A stretch of DNA of 50,091 bases from Gammaproteobacteria bacterium. GTDB lineage: Bacteria; Pseudomonadota; Gammaproteobacteria; Xanthomonadales; SZUA-36. Shown piece by piece: positions 34,785-43,630 of the stretch. The translations under genes were made by a program, and so were the position numbers. Positions within the stretch are counted from its first letter, which is position 1. Each line of letters starts with the position of its first letter. The stretch is taken from the NCBI GenBank assembly GCA_024277815.1, contig JAJRUM010000054.1, forward strand, positions 1 to 50,091, in the 5' to 3' direction. The notes under the pieces were generated by a model that saw only the letters and a program-made list of their open reading frames with translations, was not told where the DNA came from and did no database searches.

Positions 34785-36521
34785 CTATACCACGGCCCGA
34801 ATGGCGTTTTCAAAGCCACGGGTAAAACCAGGCTCATCCAGCAGCACTGACTGTTTGAGACAATCTCTCAAGCCGGCCCGAATGCCCGCGAGGCCGTTTC
34901 TGTCCCGGCCCAGTTCGGTTGCAATTTCCACATACCTGCCTTCATCGAGGGCCACCCACTCATCCCTGCCCAGCTGATGAAGCACGCTCGCAACCATGCG
35001 TCCTGCATGGCTGTTGGTAATAAGAGAAACCACCGGCACACCCATCCATAAAGCGCAGCATGCCAGCGTATGACCACTCCACGGGTGCGTGTCGAGCAGG
35101 ATATCGATGTCGGCGAAAAGACTGAAAAAACTATCTGACGGGTCAGTCAGGCGACGCATTTCCAGTTGCTCGCCTTCAATGCCGTGGCTGGCAAACTGGC
35201 GGTGCAAGCGCTGCTGCTGCCAACTATCCAGCTGATCACGCGCCAACAGCAATTTGCTGCCGGGATTGGCACGTAAAACGTCTGCCCACAGGCTAACAAC
35301 CCGGTGATTTATTTTCTCCAGCTTATGCAGGCTGCCAAAGGTGATAAAACCTTTTTCTGCAAACGGTGCAGAGCTGACTTCCGGTGCATGCGCCGGTGGC
35401 CGGAAACAGGCAAACACCGGGGCTGGCCGCAAAAGCTTCTCGGCTCCGGATGGCGCATTACTGGCCGGCACGGTAAAACCGTCGACAATACGATAATCCA
35501 TGGCCGGCAAGCCACTGGTGTTCGGGAAACCCAGCCAGGTGACCTGGCAGGCTGCCGACCGGCCTGCGAAAACGGCCAGACGGTTATGCTCGGTGTAGCC
35601 GGCGAGATCAACCAGCATATCAAGCTGGTCAGCCCGTACCCGGGCAATGACCCTGTCATCTGACCAGCCGGCAATATCACACCAGTGTTGTGTGTAGTGC
35701 TGCAGACGGCGGGTAACATCATCGGCATGCACCACGTCGGAGTAACACCAGGTATCAAACAAGCTGCGGTCCAGGTGCTCCATCAGCGGTTCAAAAAAGT
35801 AATTCACAGCATGGGCACAAAAATCACCTGACATGAAACCAATGCGAATGGGCTTGCCAGTGGCTTGAGCCGGCAGGTCAACCGGCACCTCACCATACAC
35901 CTGAGCAGCGACGCTGCAATGTTCAGCGGCGATGTCGCACGGGTCAGCGTCAGGTAACAGGTTCAGGACATACAACAGGCTGTTCGCCACTTTGGGATAC
36001 GCGGGCCGCAATTTCAGTGCTGTACGGAATGCATCGGCAGCCTCCTCCAGTTGCGCGTGACCCAGCAGTACCAGGCCGTGGTCACACCAGGCTTCCGGTT
36101 TGTCCGGGTCCAGCCGCACGGCTTCACTTGAATGCCGCAAGGCGTGCTCGTACTCTCCCATGGCACTGAACACTGCACCGAGGTTCTGGTGGGCGCCGGC
36201 ATACGCGGGTTGTAGTTCAAGCGCCTTTTGCAACTGCTCAAGCGCTGCTTCAAGCTGACCGGCTCTGTGCAAAGCATCACCAAGATTGTTGCGCAACACC
36301 GGCTGGGCCGGCATCAGCCTGACAGCTTTTTCAATGTACTCAATCGCAGTGTTGTGATCGCCTTGCTGATGACAGGCCAGACCGTACAGGTGTAAAGCAT
36401 CAACGTTATCAGGCTGTTCCTGCAGGACTCCGAGATACAGGTTTTTTGCCCGCTCCAGCTCACCGTTGCGCTGAAACTGCATGGCTTGCCTGACCTTTTG
36501 CTGTGAAGAATCTGTGCTCAT
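34785..36521 (-). CDS. TPR protein with OGT-like glycosyltransferase domain (GT41)
   Basis: The 578-aa product has about five tetratricopeptide repeats in residues 1-200 (patterns such as ALHLYGLACHQQGDHNTAIE and LRNNLGDALHRAGQLEAALE), then a catalytic region of the O-GlcNAc transferase/SPINDLY family. Recognisable blocks are IRIGFMSGDFCAHAVNYF, DLAGYTEHNRLAVFAGR, WLGFPNTSG, MDYRIVDGFTVP, FGSLHKLEKIN and DTHPWSGHTLACCALWMGVP. It probably transfers a sugar from a nucleotide donor to Ser or Thr of a protein; donor and target are unknown. It is cytoplasmic, with no signal peptide. It lies 39 bp after the lipoprotein gene and 52 bp before lhr. Confidence 0.88.
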   Translation of the reverse strand: MSTDSSQQKVRQAMQFQRNGELERAKNLYLGVLQEQPDNVDALHLYGLACHQQGDHNTAIEYIEKAVRLMPAQPVLRNNLGDALHRAGQLEAALEQLQKALELQPAYAGAHQNLGAVFSAMGEYEHALRHSSEAVRLDPDKPEAWCDHGLVLLGHAQLEEAADAFRTALKLRPAYPKVANSLLYVLNLLPDADPCDIAAEHCSVAAQVYGEVPVDLPAQATGKPIRIGFMSGDFCAHAVNYFFEPLMEHLDRSLFDTWCYSDVVHADDVTRRLQHYTQHWCDIAGWSDDRVIARVRADQLDMLVDLAGYTEHNRLAVFAGRSAACQVTWLGFPNTSGLPAMDYRIVDGFTVPASNAPSGAEKLLRPAPVFACFRPPAHAPEVSSAPFAEKGFITFGSLHKLEKINHRVVSLWADVLRANPGSKLLLARDQLDSWQQQRLHRQFASHGIEGEQLEMRRLTDPSDSFFSLFADIDILLDTHPWSGHTLACCALWMGVPVVSLITNSHAGRMVASVLHQLGRDEWVALDEGRYVEIATELGRDRNGLAGIRAGLRDCLKQSVLLDEPGFTRGFENAIRAVV

Positions 36522-36560
36522 TTCTGTCTCGGACCTGGACGTACTGCTGCGGCCGGCAAC

Positions 36561-37025
36561 CTACTGCTGCAGCGCCACAGGCTGCCAATTGGCCCCGCTC
36601 AGCAACCAGTCATCGCCATCCCGTACCCAGGCCGTGTCAACCGCGAACAGCTGCCCGCGTTCCGGCAACAGCCCGGCGCCCCCGGTTACCAGGATATTAA
36701 ACTGCGCCGTGGCCCGGGTGGCCACTTGGGAAGTATCCGGGGAAGTAATACTGGCCTGCACATGAATGGGGAAAAACTGCGCGCGCAAGCGTCGGTTCTC
36801 ATTGATCTGGAACAACATAAAGCGGTGAAACCCACGTCGGTCCAGGACGCCAGACTGGCCACTGAACGACTCGTCCACGTAGCCCATGAATTCCAGGTGC
36901 CGGCCCTCCTCGGCCGCCTCCTCCATCCGTTCCAGGCTGGCTATCACCTGTTGTTCTACACTGAGCTCAGCGCCGCAGGCTGTTAGCAGCACACTCATCA
37001 GAATGGCAGCAATGAACCGCTTCAT
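36561..37025 (-). CDS. Lipoprotein of unknown function
   Basis: The 154-aa product starts MKRFIAAILMSVLLTACG, a lipoprotein signal with lipobox LTAC and Cys as first mature residue, so it is probably anchored to the outer membrane or inner membrane. The mature part reads SLERMEEAAEEGRHLEFMGY followed by a fold with alternating strands ending WLLSGANWQPV, reminiscent of NTF2-like or SnoaL-type small domains; this is only an impression. A start at 37046 would put seven residues before the signal. The start is 8 bp past the stop of the GCS2-CBS gene, so the genes are co-transcribed. Confidence 0.8.
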   Translation of the reverse strand: MKRFIAAILMSVLLTACGAELSVEQQVIASLERMEEAAEEGRHLEFMGYVDESFSGQSGVLDRRGFHRFMLFQINENRRLRAQFFPIHVQASITSPDTSQVATRATAQFNILVTGGAGLLPERGQLFAVDTAWVRDGDDWLLSGANWQPVALQQ

Positions 37026-37032
37026 AGGCGCT

Positions 37033-38949
37033 TCATTGGCCCTCATCCAGGTAGCGTTCGAGCAAGTGAGAAGAAACTATAATCAGGTCATGCTCGGTGA
37101 TCAGACCCAGTAGTTTGCCATCATCAACGACAGGCAAACAGGCCACTTTTGCTTCCCGCATCAGGCGAATCGCCTCGACAGTAGTCGCGTCGGAATTTAC
37201 CGTGACCGGATTCCGCTTCATGATTTCATCCACCGTCACCTTGTGCTCGCCACCCACCCGACCGGTGGCCACTAACCGCAACAGGGCACGATGCGAAACC
37301 AGCCCGACCAGTTCACCATCATCACCCTCAACCGGCACATGCCGGACATGCCGCCAGTCCATCAGTGTAGCGGCAAAATCCACAATATCGTTCGGCCGTA
37401 CGGTGAACAGGTCGGTGGCCATGAATTGCGATACCTTCAGATAGCTGTCACGCCAATCCTGTTGTTCACAAAAATCAGCCAGCGACCATTCTGATATCGG
37501 CTGGCCGCTCGTTTGCTGCTCAACCATACTCGATACCAGGCAGCGCAAGCGCTGATCTTCCGTGCCGCGGCCATGCATGTTCTGCAGTGACTCCAGCGCC
37601 CAGCGCGAACCGGTCCTGCGGGTGGTGACGCGGTCACGTATAACGCCAAGGTAGCGCTGTATGTCTTTTTCGTCGACTGCATAGCTCTGCAGGCCCTCCT
37701 CTGCCAATGGCAGCAGGTGCTCAAGGATCAACTCCTGGGCGGGCATATGCGTATCGCCGAACCAATTCATCTGGGCACGAATGCCATCTCTGGCAGCCGC
37801 CATGAAATTTGCTTTGATATCGTCGAACGGGATCAATTCGCGCACATCATCAACCCTGGCAGCCATGCCAGCCATCATGCCGACGAAAAAAGCCGTATTT
37901 GCAATTTCATCGATGATGGTCGGCCCGGACGGTATCACGCGGTTTTCAATGCGTAAATGGGCGACGCCGTTATGTACACCGTAACAGGCACGATTCCAGC
38001 GGTAGACGGTGCCATTATGCAGGCACAGTGCCTTCAGTTTTGGTGCAATACCCTGGGCAACCATCGCCAGTGGGTTATCTTCCGTCTCGGTGGTCAGGAT
38101 GACCCGGAAGCGGGCAATGTCTTCCTTGAAGATCTCCGTGACTGACTCATCCACCCAATGGTCACCGAAGTGCACTCTTGGCTTCAGGCCGCGCTTCTGG
38201 TGCGTACTTGAACGGGCATCCACAGAATATTCAAAAACTGATATACGGGTTTCATGCCACAGCCTTTTACCCAGCAGAATGGGTGAATTGACCGCGGCAG
38301 CCAGCAATGGCCCGGTAATGGTCTGGGCGATATTGTAAAGTCGGGCAAAATCGTCAGGGCTGACCTGGAAGTGCACCTGGAAACTGGTATTGCAGGCCTC
38401 CAGCATCAGGTTATCGTGGCTTACCACCAACTGGTCTATGCCGTTGATGGTGAACTGCAGGTCATCGCCACGCAAGGCCATGATTGCGTCATTCAATGCG
38501 TAGTAACGGGGTGTCGGAACCATGGAGTCCAACCCCAGGTTTTTTTTCGTCAGGGTCGGCAGTATGCCAATCAGGGCAATCTCGCTGGCATTGTCTGCAG
38601 CCGCTTTTCGCGCCTTGGCATAAACCTCCTGCGCTTCAGCCTCCATACGACTCAGGCAATCCGAGTGGAGTTCCTGAACCGAAAGATTGGCCTCAATATT
38701 GAACAGCCCCAGTTCATGCGTGAAGCGCTCATCATCAAGTGTCTTAAGCACATCCAGTGCGGTCAGAGCAGGCTTGTGTGCCTTGTCAATCAGGAACATC
38801 TCCTGTTCCGCACCAATACGGCTGACACCCGACTCCACCATGCCTTTATCGAGCATGGCCTCCAGCGCCCGCACTTCGTCCAGAAGTGACTTCATAAACG
38901 CCTGGCGAGTTGACTCGTCGGCGTACTCCTCGATGTTCTGTTCTCCCAT
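37033..38949 (-). CDS. GCS2-family glutamate-cysteine ligase-like protein fused to CBS pair
   Basis: The N-terminal part (to about residue 470) belongs to the GCS2 carboxylate-amine ligase family (YbdK-like): SRIGAEQEMFLIDKAHKPA carries the conserved Glu pair, with NGTVYRWNRACYGV and HLRIENRVIPSGPT as further signatures. Residues from about 505 form two CBS domains (FMATDLFTVRPNDIVDFAAT; VDEIMKRNPVTVNSDATTVE) that usually bind adenine nucleotides and could regulate the enzyme. The substrate is not known and need not be Glu plus Cys. I chose the ATG at 38949 with AAGG 10 bp upstream; a frame from 39015 has an atypical Cys-rich start. It begins a likely four-gene transcript and is divergent from fadD. 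Confidence 0.87.
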   Translation of the reverse strand: MGEQNIEEYADESTRQAFMKSLLDEVRALEAMLDKGMVESGVSRIGAEQEMFLIDKAHKPALTALDVLKTLDDERFTHELGLFNIEANLSVQELHSDCLSRMEAEAQEVYAKARKAAADNASEIALIGILPTLTKKNLGLDSMVPTPRYYALNDAIMALRGDDLQFTINGIDQLVVSHDNLMLEACNTSFQVHFQVSPDDFARLYNIAQTITGPLLAAAVNSPILLGKRLWHETRISVFEYSVDARSSTHQKRGLKPRVHFGDHWVDESVTEIFKEDIARFRVILTTETEDNPLAMVAQGIAPKLKALCLHNGTVYRWNRACYGVHNGVAHLRIENRVIPSGPTIIDEIANTAFFVGMMAGMAARVDDVRELIPFDDIKANFMAAARDGIRAQMNWFGDTHMPAQELILEHLLPLAEEGLQSYAVDEKDIQRYLGVIRDRVTTRRTGSRWALESLQNMHGRGTEDQRLRCLVSSMVEQQTSGQPISEWSLADFCEQQDWRDSYLKVSQFMATDLFTVRPNDIVDFAATLMDWRHVRHVPVEGDDGELVGLVSHRALLRLVATGRVGGEHKVTVDEIMKRNPVTVNSDATTVEAIRLMREAKVACLPVVDDGKLLGLITEHDLIIVSSHLLERYLDEGQ

Positions 38950-39122
38950 AAGGCAGTGCCTTGAGCAGTTTTCCCTGCAACGATAATAAACACAGCCATG
39001 CAGGGCGGCAAACAAAAATCGTAAAAACTACTGTCCGGGAGCAATGACCGGGTAGAAATGATGGTTTACAATGAGCACTTGCAAAGTACCTGCCGCCCCC
39101 TTGCCAACGAGGTTCTGAACTG

Positions 39123-40784
39123 ATGGAAAAGCCCTGGTTAAACAGTTACCCCCCCGGTGTACCAACCAACATCGACCTGACTGAACACGCTTCCATTGTC
39201 GATTTACTGGAAAAAAGCTGCGACCAGTTCAAAGACCGGGTGGCTTTCCACAACATGGGAGCCAACCTCAGTTATGGGGAACTGGATTTCCTGACCCGCA
39301 ATTTTGCTGCTGCCCTGCAGGATATGGGCATGCAGCAGGGTGATCGCATTGCGCTGATGATGCCCAACACCCTGCAATACCCAGTCGCACTATTCGGTGC
39401 CTTGCGGGCCGGACTGGTCATCGTCAACACCAACCCGATGTACACGGCACGCGAGTTGCGCCATCAACTGGTTGATTCCGGCGCCAAGGCGATTGTCGTG
39501 GTTGAGAATTTTGCCTCAGTACTGCAAAAGGTACGTGATGAGGTACCCTTGGAACATATCATTACCACCGGCGTTGGCGACCTGTTGGATTTCCCCAAAT
39601 CACTGCTGGTCAACTTCGTACTGCGGCATGTTAAAAAAGCCATCCCGAGCTGGTCTTTGCCAGGCTCCAGGAACTTCCAGGAGATCCTCGAGCGAGGTAA
39701 AAAACTGCCATTAAAACCGGTCAACCTTGGTTTTGAAGATATCGCCTTCCTGCAATATACCGGTGGCACGACCGGGGTTGCCAAGGGCGCGATGCTGACC
39801 CACCGGAACATCGTTGCCAACCTGCTGCAGGCACGGGCCTGGCTGACACAACTGGATGAATCTACAGAAATTATCATCACAGCCTTGCCGCTTTATCATA
39901 TCTTTGCCCTGACTGCGAACTGCCTGACATTCATTTACCTCGGTGGTACAAATGTTCTGGTCACTGATCCGCGCGACATGAAGGGTTTTGTCAAGGAACT
40001 GGCACGCCACCGTTTCACCTCGATTACCGGCGTTAACACCCTGTTTAATGGTCTTTTACATACTGAGGGTTTCGCCGAGCTTGATTTCTCCACGCTCAAG
40101 ATGACCCTGGGCGGGGGCATGGCGGTTCAAAGGGCCGTGGCTGAAAAGTGGAAGCAAGTCACCGGCGTGACCCTGCTCGAAGCTTACGGGTTGACTGAAA
40201 CTTCACCCGCAGCCTGCATTAACCCGGTCAACATCACCTACTTCAACGGCTTTATCGGCCTGCCAATTTCCTCCACAGAGGCCTGCATCAAGAATGACGA
40301 ACGTGACATGCTGCCAGTAGGCGAAACCGGTGAGTTGTGTATCCGCGGGCCACAGGTCATGAAGGGTTACTGGCAACGTCCCGAAGCCACTGCGGAAGTG
40401 CTTGATGAGCAAGGCTGGCTGTACACCGGGGATATCGCCTGCATGAATGAAGCCGGCTTTTTCAAAATCGTTGACCGTAAAAAGGACATGATCCTGGTAT
40501 CGGGTTTCAATGTTTATCCGAACGAGATCGAAGACGTGCTGGTCATGCACCCCAAGATTCTGGAGGCCGCAGCGGTCGGTGTCGCCGATGAGAAATCAGG
40601 CGAAGTCGTCAGTGTGTTCATTGTCAGGAATGATCCGGGACTTAGCGAAGACGAAGTCCGGGCCTTCTGTAAAGAGAACCTGACCGGCTACAAGCGACCA
40701 CGTTACATCGAGTTCAGGGATGAGCTACCAAAAAGCAATGTTGGTAAAATTCTGCGCCGCGAGTTGCGCGACTCTACCGCCTGA
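39123..40784 (+). CDS. fadD: Long-chain fatty acid-CoA ligase
   Basis: FadD activates fatty acids as acyl-CoA through an acyl-AMP intermediate. The 553-aa product has the AMP-binding P-loop YTGGTTGVAKGAMLTHRN near residue 213, the GYGLTETSP-type motif (EAYGLTETSPAACIN), GWLYTGDIACMNEAGFFKIVDRKKDM with the hinge Asp, and the C-terminal Lys in SNVGKILRRELR. All catalytic motifs are intact and the length is close to E. coli FadD (561). GAGG lies about 11 bp before the ATG. A possible TACAAT -10 element is at about 39067. It converges with dinB, with 46 bp between them. Confidence 0.95.
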   Translation: MEKPWLNSYPPGVPTNIDLTEHASIVDLLEKSCDQFKDRVAFHNMGANLSYGELDFLTRNFAAALQDMGMQQGDRIALMMPNTLQYPVALFGALRAGLVIVNTNPMYTARELRHQLVDSGAKAIVVVENFASVLQKVRDEVPLEHIITTGVGDLLDFPKSLLVNFVLRHVKKAIPSWSLPGSRNFQEILERGKKLPLKPVNLGFEDIAFLQYTGGTTGVAKGAMLTHRNIVANLLQARAWLTQLDESTEIIITALPLYHIFALTANCLTFIYLGGTNVLVTDPRDMKGFVKELARHRFTSITGVNTLFNGLLHTEGFAELDFSTLKMTLGGGMAVQRAVAEKWKQVTGVTLLEAYGLTETSPAACINPVNITYFNGFIGLPISSTEACIKNDERDMLPVGETGELCIRGPQVMKGYWQRPEATAEVLDEQGWLYTGDIACMNEAGFFKIVDRKKDMILVSGFNVYPNEIEDVLVMHPKILEAAAVGVADEKSGEVVSVFIVRNDPGLSEDEVRAFCKENLTGYKRPRYIEFRDELPKSNVGKILRRELRDSTA

Positions 40785-40830
40785 CCGCTCGCTATTGGGT
40801 TAAAGCGCCACCCGGGTGACACCGTGGGTG

Positions 40831-42036
40831 CTAGCCAGCTTTTTTCCCGCGTTTTAAAGCCAGCGCACGAACGGCCTTGTCATCCCCGTAACGGCGTTTG
40901 ATTTTATCCATGGTTTTATCCAACGCGGTCTGTTGCGCGGTTTCCAGTACCTCGCCATAGCGGTCAGGTGCTTCAAGCCCGGCTACACCAACGCCCAGCA
41001 GCCTGACTGGAGTTTGGCGGTTTTCGGCCAGCCAGGCCTGTAGTAATGCACTGGCCTGCCGGAATATGACCGCCGTACTGCACGTTGGAGTGGCGAGGCT
41101 GCGACTGCGGCTTGCGGTGCGAAAGCGGCTGTCCCGTACCTTGATTTGAACCGTTCCGGCCAACAGGCTTTGTGCGCGCAGGCGGCCGGCTACAGACTCT
41201 GTCTGGCGCTGCAGTTCCGCCAGCAGTTCGGCAACCGCGCTGATGTTTTGCTCAAAGGTGACCTCCCGACTAAGCGACTTGTCAGGCCTGCCGGCGGTTA
41301 CTTCCCGTTCATCCTCCCCTCTGGCCAATGCCTGAAAGTGCCCGCAACGCTTGCCGAGCACCTGCACCAATGCCACCGGCTCCGCCTTACGTAACTGTCC
41401 AATGGTCAAAATTCCGATCTGGTGCAGTTTTGGCAGTGTTCTTTTACCAATGCCCCAGATACGCTTAACCGGCATCGGATCAAGGAACGCCTGCACCCCA
41501 TCGTGGGGGACATGCACAAAGCCCCGTGGCTTGGCGATATCGGAAGCAAGCTTGGCCAGAAACTTGTTGTGTGCCATACCAACCGAAGCATGCAAACCGG
41601 TATGTGCAAGTATTTCCGCCCGCAAGAAGGCACCGATGGTCTCAATACTGCCAAACAACGCGAGGCTGGCTGTGACATCCAGGAATGCCTCGTCAAGCGA
41701 CAGGCCTTCCAGTTGTGGCGTGACCTGACGAAAGATGTCAAACACCCTGATAGAAATCTCCCGGTAGCGACTCATCCTGACCGGCATCACGATGGCTTGC
41801 GGACACAAACGCCGTGCACGTGACATCGGCATCGCAGAGTACACGCCGAACTTCCTGACTTCATAACTCGCAGCGGCCACAACGCCACGCGCACCGGTAC
41901 CGCCCACAATCAACGGCTGGTTGCGGTATTCAGGGTGGTCCAGCTGTTCAACGGAGGCATAATATGCATCCATATCAACATGAATGATCGCCCGCGCGGG
42001 CCTGGATTCCGGTTTAGAGTTTGCGATGGGGGCCAC
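40831..42036 (-). CDS. dinB: DNA polymerase IV (Y family)
   Basis: DinB is an error-prone translesion polymerase. Family motifs are RAIIHVDMDAYYASVEQ (first catalytic Asp residues), SYEVRKFGVYSAMP, LEGLSLDEAFLDVT (catalytic Asp-Glu), and the helix-hairpin-helix IWGIGKRTLPKLHQIGI, followed by the little-finger domain. The best start is GTG at 42036, which gives 401 aa; longer frames run into the divergent aminotransferase. A perfect TATAAT on the - strand (complement of 42046-42051) is so close that the mRNA would have almost no leader. The C-terminus is extended and basic and lacks the QxxLxLF clamp-binding peptide in obvious form. No LexA box is seen. Confidence 0.93.
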   Translation of the reverse strand: MAPIANSKPESRPARAIIHVDMDAYYASVEQLDHPEYRNQPLIVGGTGARGVVAAASYEVRKFGVYSAMPMSRARRLCPQAIVMPVRMSRYREISIRVFDIFRQVTPQLEGLSLDEAFLDVTASLALFGSIETIGAFLRAEILAHTGLHASVGMAHNKFLAKLASDIAKPRGFVHVPHDGVQAFLDPMPVKRIWGIGKRTLPKLHQIGILTIGQLRKAEPVALVQVLGKRCGHFQALARGEDEREVTAGRPDKSLSREVTFEQNISAVAELLAELQRQTESVAGRLRAQSLLAGTVQIKVRDSRFRTASRSRSLATPTCSTAVIFRQASALLQAWLAENRQTPVRLLGVGVAGLEAPDRYGEVLETAQQTALDKTMDKIKRRYGDDKAVRALALKRGKKAG

Positions 42037-42056
42037 AGTGGCTTCATTATATCGAC

Positions 42057-43220
42057 ATGGATACCAAAACAGCAGCTCACATCCCCCGGGATGAATTCCC
42101 AATCCTGCAACACGGCCACTACGCCAACCATGCCGCCATTGGCCCATGGCCGCGCGTTACGGCCCGCGCAGTGGCGGATTTTGCCCATGAAAACAGTCAG
42201 TTCGGTGCACAGAAATATGCCCATTGGCTGCAGCGGGAAGCACAATTGCGCCAAATGCTGGCAACCATGCTCAACGCCGGTTCCGGGGATGATATTGCCC
42301 TGCTGAAAAACACCACCGAGGGTATCTGCGTGGTGGCCAATGGCATCGACTGGCGGGCCGGCGACAACCTGGTGATACCGCGGGACGAATTCCCCTCAAA
42401 CCGGATGCCATGGCTGGTTTTACAGGCCTCCGGGGTAGAGGTTAGAGAAGTAGACATCCGCGCAACAGACGATCCGGAACAGGCTCTGCTGAGGCACATT
42501 GATGCCCGTACCCGCCTGTTGTCAGTCAGTGCCGTGCAATGGGCAGACGGCCTGCGCCTGAAGCTCGAAATCCTCGGTTTGGCCTGCCGGCAGAACAATA
42601 CGCTGTTTTTCGTTGATGCAATCCAGCAACTGGGCGCACAGCAGATGGATGTCGAAGCCTGTCATATCGACTTTCTGGCTGCCGATGCCCATAAATGGCT
42701 ATTGGCACCGGAAGGCATTGCGGTATTTTACTGCCGGGATACCGTTCGCCAGCAACTCAAGCTGAGCCAACATGGCTGGCATATGCTGGATGAGCCTTAC
42801 AACTTCAACCTTGCAGGCCGAAAAGCAAGCAGCACCGCCCGGCGTTTTGAAGCTGGCAGCCCGAATACCCTGGGCCAGACGGGCATCCACGCGTCTGTCG
42901 GTTTGCTGCTGGAGGTCGGGATGGCAGGTGTCGCCGGCCTGGTGAGTGAAAATTCTCAGGCATTGGATGAAAATCTGGCCGCTATCCCAGGCGTTGAACT
43001 GCTGCGGTCCTTCGACCAACAAAGGGTTTCGGGTATTGTGAGTTTTTCAGTTCCCGGCAAAAAAACCATTGAAATACAGCGGGCCTTACAAAGCAGGAAA
43101 TTGAGTTCGGTGGTGCGGGGTACGGCAATACGCTTGTCTCCACACTTTTACCAGGCGGGCGAGCCTTTGCAGAATATGCTCAATATTATTGAGGATACAC
43201 TGTCGTTCGATTTTAAGTAA
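42057..43220 (+). CDS. PLP-dependent class V aminotransferase
   Basis: The 387-aa product belongs to the class V family that includes cysteine desulfurases, isopenicillin N epimerase-like enzymes and kynureninases. The PLP Lys lies in FLAADAHKWLLAPEG; the phosphate-binding KNTTEGICVVANG and the Asp in LFFVDAIQQLGA are in the expected order. The C-terminal VSFSVPGKKTIEIQRAL then VVRGTAIRLSPHFYQ is typical. The active-site Cys loop of desulfurases is not seen, so an epimerase- or aminotransferase-type reaction is more likely; the substrate is unknown. The ATG at 42057 has no ribosome-binding site and lies 20 bp from the divergent dinB start. Confidence 0.85.
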   Translation: MDTKTAAHIPRDEFPILQHGHYANHAAIGPWPRVTARAVADFAHENSQFGAQKYAHWLQREAQLRQMLATMLNAGSGDDIALLKNTTEGICVVANGIDWRAGDNLVIPRDEFPSNRMPWLVLQASGVEVREVDIRATDDPEQALLRHIDARTRLLSVSAVQWADGLRLKLEILGLACRQNNTLFFVDAIQQLGAQQMDVEACHIDFLAADAHKWLLAPEGIAVFYCRDTVRQQLKLSQHGWHMLDEPYNFNLAGRKASSTARRFEAGSPNTLGQTGIHASVGLLLEVGMAGVAGLVSENSQALDENLAAIPGVELLRSFDQQRVSGIVSFSVPGKKTIEIQRALQSRKLSSVVRGTAIRLSPHFYQAGEPLQNMLNIIEDTLSFDFK

Positions 43221-43259
43221 TGTTAAATATAAATATATATTGTATCTATATGTTATTTA

Positions 43260-43601
43260 TTACATTGTGTGGGTTCGCTTCTCTCCGCTAAGCAGCTCAG
43301 CGAGGTGGGACTCAATAATGGTCCTGGCGTGTGCCCCATCGGAGGTGTCGGCAAACTGAACACCAATTCCCGGCCGCCGGTTACCCTGCGCGCCGGCTGG
43401 GGTCACCCACACCACCTTGCCCGGAATCGGCAAACGCTCTTCCAGTTCCATAATGGTCAACAGCAGAAAGACTTCGTCTCCCAGTGAATATCGCTTGGTA
43501 CTCTGGACAAACAAACCACCGCCTTCAACAAAAGGCATGTACGCACTGTAGAGTGTCTGCCGGTCTTTGATTGATAATGAAAGTATGCCTTGCTGTACCA
43601 T
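43260..43601 (-). CDS. pilZ: Type IV pilus PilZ-domain protein
   Basis: PilZ of this class is needed for type IV pilus assembly and does not bind c-di-GMP itself. The 113-aa product starts MVQQGILSLSIKDRQTLYSA then YMPFVEGGGLFVQSTKRYSL, as in pseudomonad PilZ, followed by GKVVWVTPAGAQGNRRPGIGVQF. The arginine/DxSxxG c-di-GMP motif is absent, as expected. The ATG at 43601 has AAGGA about 8 bp upstream, so a frame from 43667 that runs into holB is not used. It ends the acpP operon; beyond it is a short A/T-rich spacer up to the aminotransferase stop. Confidence 0.93.
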   Translation of the reverse strand: MVQQGILSLSIKDRQTLYSAYMPFVEGGGLFVQSTKRYSLGDEVFLLLTIMELEERLPIPGKVVWVTPAGAQGNRRPGIGVQFADTSDGAHARTIIESHLAELLSGEKRTHTM

Positions 43602-43630
43602 ATCAATATTCCTTCCATTCGAAATTAACG

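Noticed and set aside
42037-42147. Longer dinB N-terminus from 42147
   Set aside because: The extra 37 residues overlap the divergent aminotransferase start, contain no Y-family sequence, and would leave the TATAAT inside the coding region.
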